A DNA stretch of 64,000 bases from Symsagittifera roscoffensis (lineage: Eukaryota > Xenacoelomorpha > Acoela > Convolutidae), in the NCBI RefSeq assembly GCF_963678635.1, contig NC_087065.1:18365623-18429622 (forward strand). The letters are read 5' to 3'. The translations under genes and the position numbers were made by a program. Under the pieces are notes generated by a model. The model had not been told where the DNA came from, ran no database searches, and worked only from the letters and a program-made list of their open reading frames with translations. Numbering within the stretch: the first letter of the stretch is position 1; every line of letters starts with the position of its first letter. Below, piece by piece: positions 35,175 to 45,588 of this stretch.

Positions 35175-36250
35175 GTGGCAGAGACCGCCTCGACTGTGAA
35201 GACAGCTGCAGGTGCAGTTTATAGAAAGAGTGATATAGCGAAATCTGAAGTATCCGTACCGTCTACTGTGAGCGGATCCGAAAACAAAATAAGTACAACG
35301 GGGGAGAAGCCAAGAATTAAACAGCAGAAGGCAGTTCGAGAGTATGAAGAGGCTGATAGTGAATCAGCGGAGGAAAATGATATGGACGATCAGTGGCAGT
35401 GCGATAAAGTACCAACTGAAGACAGTAGAGCTACGGATAAATTCCAAAATAGTCCGACTATAGTAACTTTGAAGGACACGGAGACGGGCGGTGTTTCGAA
35501 CTTAGGTGGGAAAAGGAATAAGCCGAATATAGCAGGACCCTCGGTGCAGATTCAAAAGAGCAGTTTGAGTAAGCCTACAGCGCAAGAAGCCCGAAGATTA
35601 AAAGCTGTTAAAACAGCAGCGAAGGACCCTAAAGATCGAGACACAGCTGACAACGATTCCCCAGCGTTATCAACTCCAAAGAAGGTCTCAGGGAGTAAAC
35701 GCATTACTCGGAAGACTAAAGAAAAAGAAATACTGGATACATTCCAGAACAAGGATATGACACCAGAGGAGTGAGACAAACTCGCAGAACAGGTACTGAC
35801 CAGGGGGGTTCAAAACGAAGCTGAACAAATCCTCACACAACCGGCGGTCTCAGTCGATGATTGTCCTCCACCAGGTTTCTCCGATGAGTCGGACAAGGAA
35901 GAAGAGCAGACAACGGTGAGGCGAAGCAATAGACAGACTAAAAATCAAGGGCCAAAGAGATATGGCAGCCCAGTGTCTCATTCTGTAAAATTGATTACTT
36001 GCGAGGACGACATTACCTATTTGAATCCGGCAGCTCTCGAGGAGTATCGGACGAGACTAGCAACGATCAAAACTGTTGACGGTGAATCCACGCCAAGGAA
36101 CAAGACATTTGGCCTATTGGAGCGACATTTATTCAAACGTAGATTTGGAGCCACATCGTTGGACACTACTAAGCCATGGAGAAAACAATCGGAGTCGGAA
36201 AAGAAAAACAGGGAGCAGAAAAAGAAACTAAACAAAATCAAACATTGATA
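35175..36250 (+). CDS. Tail region of element C pol
   Basis: Low-complexity, alternating acidic and basic sequence (REYEEADSESAEENDMDDQW; KVSGSKRITRKTKEKE) ending in RRSNRQTKNQGPKRYG, a basic motif of the sort seen at the end of gypsy integrases. It corresponds in position to the tails of A and B. Fossil. Confidence 0.55.
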
Positions 36251-36329
36251 TTTAACTGAGACTAAAACTCATATTGTATTTTTAAAATTTTATAAGGTAT
36301 TATATAAAATTTTGTTGTTCTCAGGGGAA

Positions 36330-36533
36330 TGTGGTACTATGTATTGTTATTACTTATTCAAGGCCAATCTAGCAGGCCTAATGCAACAGTCACTTAGACG
36401 GTTGCAAACCAAGTGGCAGAGAGTGATCAACAAGATCTCTGAACAAAAAGACCATTGGCAAGAAGCTTAAATTAAATTTATAAACTGTTCTGTTTTCCTT
36501 AACTAACTAAGAACAAAGTATTGGATTATCACA
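36330..36533 (+). repeat. 3' LTR of element C
   Basis: 204 bp, collinear with the 5' LTR apart from the missing early block. The GATGT target copy follows directly. Confidence 0.9.
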
Positions 36534-36538
36534 GATGT

Positions 36539-37837
36539 TTTGATGATTTTTGTTTCGACCATGGAAATAGAGGAGAAAATTTGTATTTGGGTGTGTTTTA
36601 GTTTTTTTTCCACGCAAAATCAGGTACCACAAATCATCGGGCTAGGTTGAGTGATATATAATATTAAAGCCCTTTCAGTCGTGATTCGAACCACATTAAA
36701 AAATTTCCAAAAGTTTTCTCAGTATCGAGAAAAACCGATTTGAAATTTTTGCTAGAACAGCTGAACTATGCATAATGTAATTACCCTGTAAAAATCAAAC
36801 AGCTTATTTTAAATGAAAGCCTGTCCTAGTTTTTGGAAAAATTGAAGCCGGTAGTAAAAATTAGAATCAAAAAAATTCTCAATGTTGATATACAATGACG
36901 AGCAATTTTGATTTATTTTGACAAAAAAGTGTGATCAAGATTTTTTAAACGCTCATTGCATTTTTCATTGTTGCCATTTTAAAAAAAGGCTTGTTATCAT
37001 ATTATTCCCGGAGAACTCATGCGAGGATTATTCAACTTCTAGAACAAGACTGGAAGAGCAAATTATTTTTCTCAGATCTAATGATTTTTAATGGATACCC
37101 AAGGTTTACCAAGCATAAGAATATTTCTAGAATAGCTAAGAAAATTTAACAGACACTTCGATGTTGCATCAGTTTTTGATTAAACTTAGGGAGCATTGAT
37201 GTATTCAATACGGTGCTGTGATAGTCAATTCTTTTTTTTTGGTTAAGCAATCTTAATTGATTTTTTGCTTCATAATTTAATCAGCTTATTGCTTAGCTGC
37301 TTAAATATTGCGTGAAGGGCGCAAACTTTATGATTTCATTTTTGGTATTGGGTGGGGATTAAAAATTTTAATATATAAATCCAAAAAATTATCAAGTTTT
37401 TTTAAGATTCTTTTTCCTTACAAAATGCTTCTTTAGACAACCTAAAAGGCACTGAAATTATTTGCCTTGGCAGAAAAACCTTGACCCAAAAGTTCAAAAA
37501 CATTTGAAAATCATTTCTTCAGAAATGCTAAACACGAGTGGAATCTAGGGCATTTCCGCTGAAGATTTACTAATATCTATCTAATCTTTTGATGATAGAA
37601 AACTTCAACATATTTTTTTCCTGGTTTTATCTCTGACCAGATTTAAACTGATGCTAAATCAAAACTCAAGAGATTGATAAGAGTAATCCTATGAGTTAAT
37701 GTGAGACCATAATCACGCCAACCAAGCGGAAGTTTTCTTAAAACAAATTTCGAAAAACAATAGATTTACTTGTTTTTTGGAAAACGGCAGCTAACAGTTA
37801 AAATAACAGCCCGTAACCATTTTGAACAGTCGCTTCC
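36539..37837. other. Intergenic, no gene seen
   Basis: AT-rich DNA with no substantial open frame and no recognisable repeat, between element C and the candidate exon at 37838. Confidence 0.5.
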
Positions 37838-38047
37838 TTAACATGGGTTTGCTTTTTCATCTGTTTGCTTGCCTTCGGCGTTTGCTTTTGAAAAGCAAAA
37901 ATCGGCAGATTCGATGTTGTTTTCTAGAACATTCTTGAAGTCGCTCCCGAAAAGTTTTATCCACAATTTGCATTCGGCTGCCAAGGTTTCAGGCAAGTCG
38001 TGTTTCAAATCCGAATCACAAGCGTTGCTGGAACGAATGATATTCAA
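37838..38047 (-). CDS. Candidate C-terminal exon, unknown protein
   Basis: The frame reads MNIIRSSNACDSDLKHDLPE, then ...AAECKLWIKLFGSDFKNVLE and NNIESADFCFSKANAEGKQT before a stop. Its balanced composition and higher GC than the surroundings set it apart from the poly-A/T frames nearby. No family is recognised. It may be the last exon of a gene, or a short remnant; the ATG here may not be the true start. It lies on the same strand as, and downstream of, the M1 peptidase gene. The opposite strand is also open over this stretch (37869-38102), which weakens the case. Confidence 0.3.
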   Translation of the reverse strand: MNIIRSSNACDSDLKHDLPETLAAECKLWIKLFGSDFKNVLENNIESADFCFSKANAEGKQTDEKANPC

Positions 38048-38124
38048 TAAGATAGCGTTTTTTTATTGTATAAAAAATTCACAAAAAAGTTATCGGGTTT
38101 GAAAATCCGCTGAACAAATACAGC

Positions 38125-38195
38125 TAAAAATTTCTTGATGTATGGAATTGTATGATAAACAATTTCGGTGTATGGAGGTCAACCCGGGTAAGATC
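38125..38195. mobile_element. Solo end of the 5780-6705 foldback family
   Basis: The string tatggaattgtatgat, then caatttcggtgtatggaggt and caacccgggta parallels the right end of the 5780-6705 element (atggaattgtatgcatagc, ggaggtcaacgcgggta). Only one end is visible, so this is a fragment or solo end. Confidence 0.4.
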
Positions 38196-38305
38196 AAGAA
38201 AACTTGTAATAGCAGGGGATCAGAAATTTGTTGTCATCATAACCTTGAGTTTTTATTATTGCTACATAAAGAATAAAGATAATTGCTGTATAATGAAACT
38301 ATCAG

Positions 38306-38311
38306 TTTATT
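38306..38311 (-). promoter_or_regulatory. Possible polyadenylation signal of the M1 gene
   Basis: AATAAA on the minus strand, 286 nt past the stop codon; it is the first such hexamer downstream. A second lies at 38252-38257. Position only; unproven. Confidence 0.3.
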
Positions 38312-38596
38312 AAAGATACTTTTAAGCGTTTCAATCATAAATCAACAAAACGTTGGTTTCTAATTGATACCATGAAATTAAGTATGACTGATTGATTATG
38401 CTCAGAGGACGGTTTCAAAAGTATTCCAATTCATGAAATGCTAATCAACAACAGACTTTTAACTTTAGAATGTGTTTAACCTGCCCTTATCTTATAAATG
38501 CGGAAAGATAGCAATTTTGATCGAAACTTGGTAAAAATGTGCTTCTAGCGCAACAGGACACACATTTTTACTAATAAAGGGCACCTTTCTCATTTT

Positions 38597-40702
38597 TTAC
38601 CTCGAATTCGTAGGCGGCATCCAATAACACGAGAACTTGAGCAACTCACGATTCGCGTCTGGAAGTTCCGAGAAGAACTCATTTTGGAGACAGACTTCGA
38701 ATTCCACGATTTCATTTTCGTCGAGAATTCCAGCTTTCATAAGTCGGTTTTGATTCTGCAGAATTTCGTACGTCCATTTTAAATGTATAATATTTCGTTT
38801 CGATAATTCGAACATGTCATTAATGAAGACTTTGTAAAATGGTGGTAAGACGATTTTGCCTTCAAAAATATCTTTTTTGATCCATTCAAAGAACTCTTCA
38901 TAAACAGATTCTGGGTACTGAACGAGAAAGTTTCCCTGGTCGTGAACATTCACAAAGTACAAATTGTACTTTTCAAGGTCAAACTTGAGATCAACTCTCG
39001 TGTTATTTTCGCGCACCATCACCGCATCTTGTAGAATATGATTTTCAACATCTCGAAAAACCAACGCGAAATGAGGTTTAAATTCAGAATTAACATTTTG
39101 GCATTTCTTTTCGTGTATTGTAGTTAGGTTGCATAGAAACGTATATGAAAAATGCGCTTGATTTTTTTTCGAATTTTCAAGCTTGTCGGTATAAATTTTC
39201 AGAATTGGAATTTCAGAAGCAAACAACCAATATCGCATGAATTCCGTCACGTTTAGCGTTGAGAAAGGACAGTTTGTTAATTCTTTGACAACATTTTTCG
39301 AAGAAAGGGAGGAAAAAGGGAACTTTCTGAAAATTATTCCCAAGCACTTCATCAAAGTGTTTCCCATTGCGCTGTCGAGATGTGATACGACGCCGCGCGC
39401 TCGGTTGTAAAACGATTTGTCTATGCCGAAAAACGAATCGAAATCTTTGGCTAAGTCAGACTCTCGTTCTTGTCGAACCTTAAACTGTTCGAAATCTCGG
39501 TTGAAATCGATCGCGTTTGTAGCTCGAGTGAATCTTTTGAACTTGATTAATTCTCGGGTCACTTCGGTTTGAAAAAATGTGGTCAAGCCTTCGATTAACC
39601 AATAATTGGACCACCAATCATTAGTCATTAAACTACCCGTCCAAGCATGAATAAGTTCGTGAATTAATACAACGTAAATTTGTTCAAAATGCTCTCGATT
39701 TTGAGGCGACCCCCAAAAACTGGTCGATACTAAAATTAATCCTGGCCGACTTAAACCTCCAGTTACTTTTGGGATTTCGGTGAAAACTATATCGACTTTG
39801 TCCGATACTTTCATTGGGACAGAAAACCGGCTCTCACAATAAGACATTGTGAAATCGACAACACTTCTGAGAGTTTTTAGATTATCAGAGTCGGTAAGCC
39901 AGTAATCGGCAAAACGATTTTCAGCGAAGATTTGAAACTTGATGTCGAAATAGTTCCAGCTTGAAATCATAGGGTAATTTGTCGAATTCAGTACCGCAAA
40001 GGCCACCAAATACGAAGGTAGTGGCACAGTATCACCGAATCTGTAAACTTTCGTGTCACTTTCTTCTGAGCTGCTCGTAGTTTGGTTGTCAGAAATCTCG
40101 ATTTCTTTTGTATTGGACAAAACTCGGTCAAAAGCACCTTCGGGATTTTGTGAAATTATCATATGAATTTGAAATACAGTTCGGAAATGCGGCTCGTCAA
40201 AACAAGGAAAAACAGTTCTAGCAAACGATGTTTGAAACAAAGTTACAAAACCGTTCGGAGGTCTGTTTTTAAACGCGAAGGGCGAATAAGCTCCCATGTC
40301 ATTTTGGTTCAAACTTACATTAGAAGTAAAATTGATGTTTATTTTTAACTTGCCGCGATTTTTTGTTTCAGTTAGCTGAATAACAATTTTTTCTTTATCT
40401 GGAACGAGAGAAAACTTTGATGGTAGTTCTTCGTTGTCTCGAATTGAGTATACAACCAAGGATTGAATTTGGAGTTCAAAAGCATTTAGAACAATTTCAT
40501 TGTAGTTTTCTGGTTCCGTATTGTTGACAAAAATTTCAGTGTTTCCATCGATTCTGAGATCTCGTGCTAAGAACTTCAAAGAAATTCTCTGCTTCGTTGG
40601 GTAATAATTTCTCGGGAGGCGGAATTCGTCATTTCGCTGGTTTGGACTCTCAGGTAGCGCGGAAACAAGAAATGAACTAAATAAGAGAAACGTTAAGCTC
40701 AT
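38597..40702 (-). CDS. Secreted M1-family zinc aminopeptidase, atypical
   Basis: An intronless 701-residue frame. Residues 1-16 are a hydrophobic signal peptide (MSLTFLLFSSFLVSAL). The N-terminal M1 domain follows (LFQTSFARTVFPCFDEPHFR at 155-174; YLVAFAV at 231). The catalytic domain has HELIH at 348-352 and the third zinc ligand Glu371 exactly 18 residues on, in the context WLIEGLTTFFQ. A Tyr at 432 sits where the family's catalytic tyrosine lies. At 315-319, where M1 enzymes have GxMEN for the substrate N-terminus and the exopeptidase site, it reads GGLSR. At least eight N-glycosylation sequons support secretion. The C-terminal part is about 230 residues, shorter than in aminopeptidase N (about 950 in total). 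No transmembrane anchor or GPI signal is seen. The zinc site looks competent, but specificity is probably changed. Real host gene; substrate unknown. Confidence 0.85.
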   Translation of the reverse strand: MSLTFLLFSSFLVSALPESPNQRNDEFRLPRNYYPTKQRISLKFLARDLRIDGNTEIFVNNTEPENYNEIVLNAFELQIQSLVVYSIRDNEELPSKFSLVPDKEKIVIQLTETKNRGKLKININFTSNVSLNQNDMGAYSPFAFKNRPPNGFVTLFQTSFARTVFPCFDEPHFRTVFQIHMIISQNPEGAFDRVLSNTKEIEISDNQTTSSSEESDTKVYRFGDTVPLPSYLVAFAVLNSTNYPMISSWNYFDIKFQIFAENRFADYWLTDSDNLKTLRSVVDFTMSYCESRFSVPMKVSDKVDIVFTEIPKVTGGLSRPGLILVSTSFWGSPQNREHFEQIYVVLIHELIHAWTGSLMTNDWWSNYWLIEGLTTFFQTEVTRELIKFKRFTRATNAIDFNRDFEQFKVRQERESDLAKDFDSFFGIDKSFYNRARGVVSHLDSAMGNTLMKCLGIIFRKFPFSSLSSKNVVKELTNCPFSTLNVTEFMRYWLFASEIPILKIYTDKLENSKKNQAHFSYTFLCNLTTIHEKKCQNVNSEFKPHFALVFRDVENHILQDAVMVRENNTRVDLKFDLEKYNLYFVNVHDQGNFLVQYPESVYEEFFEWIKKDIFEGKIVLPPFYKVFINDMFELSKRNIIHLKWTYEILQNQNRLMKAGILDENEIVEFEVCLQNEFFSELPDANRELLKFSCYWMPPTNSR

Positions 40703-41899
40703 AGCCTCAGTATTAAAGGTTGAAATTCACTTTGAAAAGAATGGTTTTGATTTTTTCCCTGCTTCGTTTTCATATAATAAAAATTTGTGTCAGAACGTCT
40801 GCGATCGCCAGTTGTTTATATCTGTTTTTAAAAATGGATAAAAATCGATAATTGGGCTAAAAGTTTTGAACTTGAATGGCTGAAACCATTTTGTTTTCTA
40901 CCAAAAACCATTCAAGAAAACAGGGGGCGTTCTTATTTCAATCTAGTGTGGGAGTTGTTTTGAGCGGTCAAAAATGAAACGCAATTTGAGCGGACAAAAC
41001 TAAACAAAAATTCAGGTTTTAATTTTTTTTGGACAAAAATTAAATCGTTTATTCTGCAAAATAAACGGCGTTTGCGTGTTTTGGGTATCCAGAGACAGGG
41101 CATTGAAGCGTACTATTTTAATCTAGTGTGGGAGGTATTTTGGTAGGATCCTTTATGCTGTAACTTACCTATACTACCGTGGCCTAGCAAAAAACAAATT
41201 TGCTCCGACAGATTGAAGTTTGAAAGCACAAGCAAAAGTGTTTCTGGCTCTTGAGCCATTGGCTATAGAATCTATCAATTTTCGCTTCGTAGTGACTTGA
41301 TGTGGAAAAGGAAACAAAAGCCATAAACTAACTGAAAGTCCAGAAAAACAGAAAAAATTGACAGCGTTATTTGATAGCAGAACGAGTGGACCTGTCTTTT
41401 AGATTTAATTAAAACTCTCAAAAAACTGAACCTACTAATCATCGTAATAAAAAAAAAACGAGTTACCGTAGTTGCGGGGTTTTTCTATCGTTTTCATGTA
41501 GCCCTTAGATTTTCTATAGCCGTTGGGAGTATTTTTAATGGAAGCTGGCAAGTATATTGGTCCAGAAGCTCAGAGTATCTGGTCATTGTGGAGGATTCAT
41601 ACACAAGACACCCGAGTATTCGGATCATGACAGCGTAAAGGTGAAAAGATAAAAATAAGTTCGTCATGAGCAAAATATTTTTCTTGAGCAGATCTTGGCA
41701 AAAATTTCTTTGGGTTTTGCGATTTTTCATTTATCACCACTTGACAGAAATGGAATCAGTGCTAAAAATTGCAAATAAGGATTTTTTCTTCAATTTGTTT
41801 TAATAAAACTGGGACCTGATTATAAATTAGAGCTGACAGGATATATATTGGGCAAAATTGAATCAAGAAAAAAAATGACCAGGAATTGAGGTCGATAAT
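40703..41899. other. Upstream region of the M1 gene, no gene seen
   Basis: The first kilobase upstream of the minus-strand start. A TATA-like ttatatga (minus strand, about 40771-40778) is the only promoter hint. The 18-mer-like phrase caatctagtgtgggag / taatctagtgtgggag recurs at about 40940 and 41123, a short direct repeat. No other gene is visible. Confidence 0.4.
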
Positions 41900-43208
41900 T
41901 CAGTAAACTGAAAGATTCAGGTAACAAAGGACATCAAAAACAAAACTAGTAAGTCAACATCTAAAATGATAAGCGTAAAGACGACATGGATAAGCGCTGC
42001 TCATGCGCCAGCTGAGGGCCGGCAAACTACAGCGAGTTGATGATTTGGTTTGGGGATTGGTGCTTCATCTGCAATCAAAAATTTCATATTATGACTGACT
42101 GCCGACTTTTTTGGAACTGGTGAAAAATGAAAATCCATCAGAAGTTATAAGCTGGCAAAATTAATTGTGCAGAGTAAAAAAAAAGAAGCAGGCGGAAAAC
42201 ATGGAACTGCAGAACATAAAAGACAAAAAAAAACAGATTTAAAAAAGGTGTGTAAAAATCGTAACAGAAGATCTAGTGATTGAGACGTTTTAACCAGCAA
42301 GATGGATTATTGACGTCATTTTAAACGAAGTTGCAGTGGACACAATTGATGAAGTGAGCCAGGACTAAACCATTTGAGAAATCGAATAGACGCTGAGACA
42401 CGAGATCAAGAAGTAGCAACTAGAGAAACAGTTGTCAGTCTTGAGCAAGCCAGAGCCAGAAGAAAGAAGAAAACAACATTTCCCAGCCAGGCGAAGCTGC
42501 GAATCAGTGATATTGATGACAGGAAAGCCATATAGAATAAAGCAAATTGGCAGCAGCTTCATGTCAACAGTTGCCGGACATGAAGTTATTAAAACTCTCA
42601 GTGAGCCCATGATCATTCATTGAAGCCCATTGACGTCTTTGCTCATTACTTGGGATCAGTTAAACCTCAAACTAGATCGAAGACAGTCAGGGCTCTTCTG
42701 ACAACAGAAGGCTCAAAACAGAGGTGCTCAGTGGTAGACAAACAGGGGCTTAAGGTCCTCATCAAGTCATTTTGATCATAAATCTCTCAAAAATCTACAC
42801 AAAAACGATGATAATGTGTGATTAAGACCTGGCAGGCTAGATGTGTAGTGCAAGACGAATGAAGGTGCGAGCATTACAACACAGTGAGTTGCTAGGAAGG
42901 ACGCCTTGCACCTGGGCTTAGAAGGAGAAGTATCTGCTCAAGTGCTGACCATAAACGCGACAAAGATATGTCGAAGTGTCTGCTGGATATAAAGCTGTCT
43001 TGAGCACAATAGCATAAAAACTTGGTCAGATATGGGATTCAACAAAGAAGATTTGATCGACTGCAGAGTAATTTAAACATCTTCAATTAAAAGCGCCCTT
43101 CGCTTTCTGGGCATATTCCCTACTTTCGTATAAATTATGAGGAAGAGGAACCCATTTATAAGATTTTTGGCAGCGGAAAAATTAGACAACCTGATCTGTT
43201 GATCCTGG
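41900..43208 (+). mobile_element. Element E, left part: old Ty3/gypsy-like fossil
   Basis: Decayed coding-like sequence, with higher GC than the surrounding intergenic DNA, running into the left LTR of element D. Its continuation lies beyond D at 56194, where RNase H and integrase traces are visible. On this side only scattered coding-like stretches remain (for example near 42430-42720). Heavily broken; the left border is a guess. Confidence 0.4.
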
Positions 43209-43618
43209 TGGAACCTGATCTAAACTACATTTTTTGATTGGATAAATTAGATATTTTACCACTGTAAAGTATTTAATATTAACCAATCATGATCCATCTA
43301 ACTAACAACCCACTTATTTGTAAGTGCTGAAATTACTTGTAATTTCAGCACCAGAGAGATTTGAATTTAACTTAGAATTTAGTTGCCTCTCCAAAGGAAC
43401 TTCAGCAGCCGCAATAAACCAGTATACCCTAGATCTATTGAGCCTAGCAGAGACTAGTTAAACAACCTGAGACTAGATAGTATAAGAGTAAGATTAGGAT
43501 CGGTATTAGACTAAGAAGTTGCACGAATCTATCCGGCCGAAAAAAAGATAGCGTGACGAGCAGACGGTGTACCCTATCCGAAATTACTCTATGAATTAAC
43601 CACATCGGTCCTAACTCA
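43209..43618 (+). repeat. 5' LTR of element D
   Basis: 410 bp, 406 of them identical to 55780-56189. It contains a hairpin tgctgaaatta/taatttcagca (11-bp arms, about 43326-43351). Confidence 0.95.
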
Positions 43619-43620
43619 TC

Positions 43621-43638
43621 TGGTGCGACCATAAGTCT
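43621..43638 (+). other. Primer binding site of element D
   Basis: tggtgcgaccataagtct begins two bases after the LTR and would pair with a tRNA ending in GGTCGCACCA. I cannot name that tRNA. Further on, the inverse reads gttcgagac, which resembles a tRNA T-arm, so the match to a tRNA may be unusually long. Confidence 0.5.
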
Positions 43639-44264
43639 CGAACAAGACCTTAATAGCTTAGAATTAACCAAAAATAGATTAGAATTTAGACAAAACATTT
43701 TTAAAATGTTACACGACGATAATTTAATCGAAATGTCTCTACGACTCAATAGATCAGAGCCAATATTCCGAACGATAACAGAGTTACCCGGAATCTTAAG
43801 AAGACCTCGAACCAGAGACGACATACGACAAAGTAGAAACTTACCATATAGTTTTATGATTGTACGGCAAAAGCCAACACAAACTTTTATATTTAGAATT
43901 TTATTAGCAATGAATTTAGATTTTCATTTGCAAACATAAAATCTTGAAGTCAATCTTCATAATCATTTCAGGCGCTAAACAAGATATTAATATACAATTA
44001 GGATTGATAAAAAGATCTCAGATCGTTTTCCTAAAATTCTGCAGTATTCTATAAAACATGTTTGGAAAATATTTATTGAAAATCAAAATCAAAATTAGTA
44101 GCATGACAATAAACTGTTAGTAATCAAAAAATCATCAGTTGTCCCAGCTTCATCACCTAAAACATAACAGCAATCATAAGCTCACTAACATCATAAAAAC
44201 ACTAAATCTTTTCTTATATAAATTTAAACCATTTTAAACTTAAATTCACTTAATCTTAAAATCA

Positions 44265-44413
44265 GATCATCAAGGCTTATCCTTGGATCTTAATTAATTT
44301 TCTATTTAATTAAATTTACAAAACTTGATCATCAAGGCTTATCCTTGGATCTTAATTAATTTTCTATTTAATTAAATTTACAAAACTTGATCATCAAGGC
44401 CTATCCTTGGATC
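44265..44413 (+). repeat. 62-bp tandem repeat in leader of element D
   Basis: Units start at 44265, 44327 and 44389 with an exact 62-bp period, two full units plus 25 bp. Each opens gatcatcaaggcttatcctt and contains ttaattaattttctatttaa. Its place between primer site and first ORF is where packaging or translation signals usually sit. Function unknown. Confidence 0.9.
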
Positions 44414-44929
44414 AAAAAGAACAATTTTGTTCTCCCCCACCCACTTAGCTAGTGTCTAACGACCTCAAACGTCGATTCACTATCCAACCATTTCAAAAAA
44501 CCCAAGACTAATAGAAATTTTTGAACAAAACTAATCATTCAAATTAGGATAAACAGTGAAGAACTTCGGTTATTCATCCTTCACTTGAACCCTCCTCTTA
44601 TCAAGACCCAGGATAAATCTTAGACTTAGTAAGTTTAAAATAGTATCTAACGAACTACTCGCGTTCTAATTATACCTGAACCTTGTGGATCGATTTACTA
44701 CTCTCCAACCCTTGAACACATTCACTACCCTTAAGTAAGATTAAGTAAGTTAACACCTTAACTTATACTAGCCACGAGAAAGTAAAAATCATTCTTCGGA
44801 ATCGATATACTTTTCTCTCCAACCCTGAACAAATAGACCCAGGTTAAGCTAACCAAAAATCGTAAGGACTAACAATTTAAGAAAATAGAAATCATCTAAC
44901 AACTTTTTGCATCCGTCATCCTAAACCTT

Positions 44930-45397
44930 ATGTCATTTAAAAATCTAGGAAACAATCAAACAATCGTTTTACACAACTGTGAAATAGACAACAAAAAATA
45001 CGACCTTGTAATCACACCTCATACACAAACAGTTGGATATATTAGAACAAAACGACAAACACTAAAAAGAAAAATAATAAACAAACAAAGACAAATAACA
45101 CGAAAAAGATTTTCCAAAAATAGAAACGCATTTTCAGAATCAGAAGCCAGCAATTTAGACGAACTTTATAAATTAAAAGAATCTATAGATAAAAATTGCC
45201 CCATTCACGATCAATTATATTTTTCCGACTCAGAAACAACTTCGAATTCATCAAAAAGAGGAAAAAGACGAATAAAAAAGCAATATAAACACAAACGAGT
45301 ACACTTATATAACTGGAATCAACCAATTAGACATATTGATAATTACCTATTAACAGTCATTAAACGAAAAAATGAGCCAAAGACACACTCCAAGTGA
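44930..45397 (+). CDS. Small basic ORF 1 of element D
   Basis: 155 residues (MSFKNLGNNQTIVLHNCEID...), rich in Lys and Arg (RTKRQTLKRKIINKQRQITR; SKRGKRRIKKQYKHKR), with a Ser/acidic patch between. No family is recognised. It precedes gag and slightly overlaps the next small ORF. The charge suggests nucleic-acid or nuclear targeting, but this is only composition. It belongs to the mobile element. Confidence 0.55.
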   Translation: MSFKNLGNNQTIVLHNCEIDNKKYDLVITPHTQTVGYIRTKRQTLKRKIINKQRQITRKRFSKNRNAFSESEASNLDELYKLKESIDKNCPIHDQLYFSDSETTSNSSKRGKRRIKKQYKHKRVHLYNWNQPIRHIDNYLLTVIKRKNEPKTHSK

Positions 45398-45563
45398 AGA
45401 TAGTCCAGATGATGACGATATCTTCCCCTTCCTCGTAGATGCACCCAATGATAGAGGACAGCATATACTTTGCAAGAATTTACTACTAAATTTATTTGAA
45501 CCCGGAATTAGCCCATGTAAAGCAGAGTTCCCAGATGTAAAGATCAAAAAGACAAATTATTGA
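45372..45563 (+). CDS. Small acidic ORF 2 of element D
   Basis: 63 residues beginning MSQRHTPSEDSPDDDDIFPF. It overlaps both the end of the basic ORF and the open frame leading into gag. No family is recognised. Whether it is made as a separate protein cannot be told. Confidence 0.35.
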   Translation: MSQRHTPSEDSPDDDDIFPFLVDAPNDRGQHILCKNLLLNLFEPGISPCKAEFPDVKIKKTNY

Positions 45564-45588
45564 TCACTATCTGAAAAATATATGTAAT

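Larger units (their letters stand above)
31399..36533 (+). mobile_element. Element C: Ty3/gypsy retrotransposon
   Basis: The LTRs (31399-31657 and 36330-36533) start tgtggtact and end tatcaca. The perfect target duplication GATGT is at 31394-31398 and 36534-36538. The primer site tggcgcag adjoins the 5' LTR, and a purine tract caggggaa precedes the 3' LTR. Parts: gag about 31655-32887 with zinc knuckles, protease about 32985-33230, RT about 33420-34170 with FLDD near 33908, RNase H about 34316-34790, tail about 35175-36250. It is broken with several interruptions. The LTRs differ by about ten substitutions plus one length difference, so it is of intermediate age. Confidence 0.92.
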
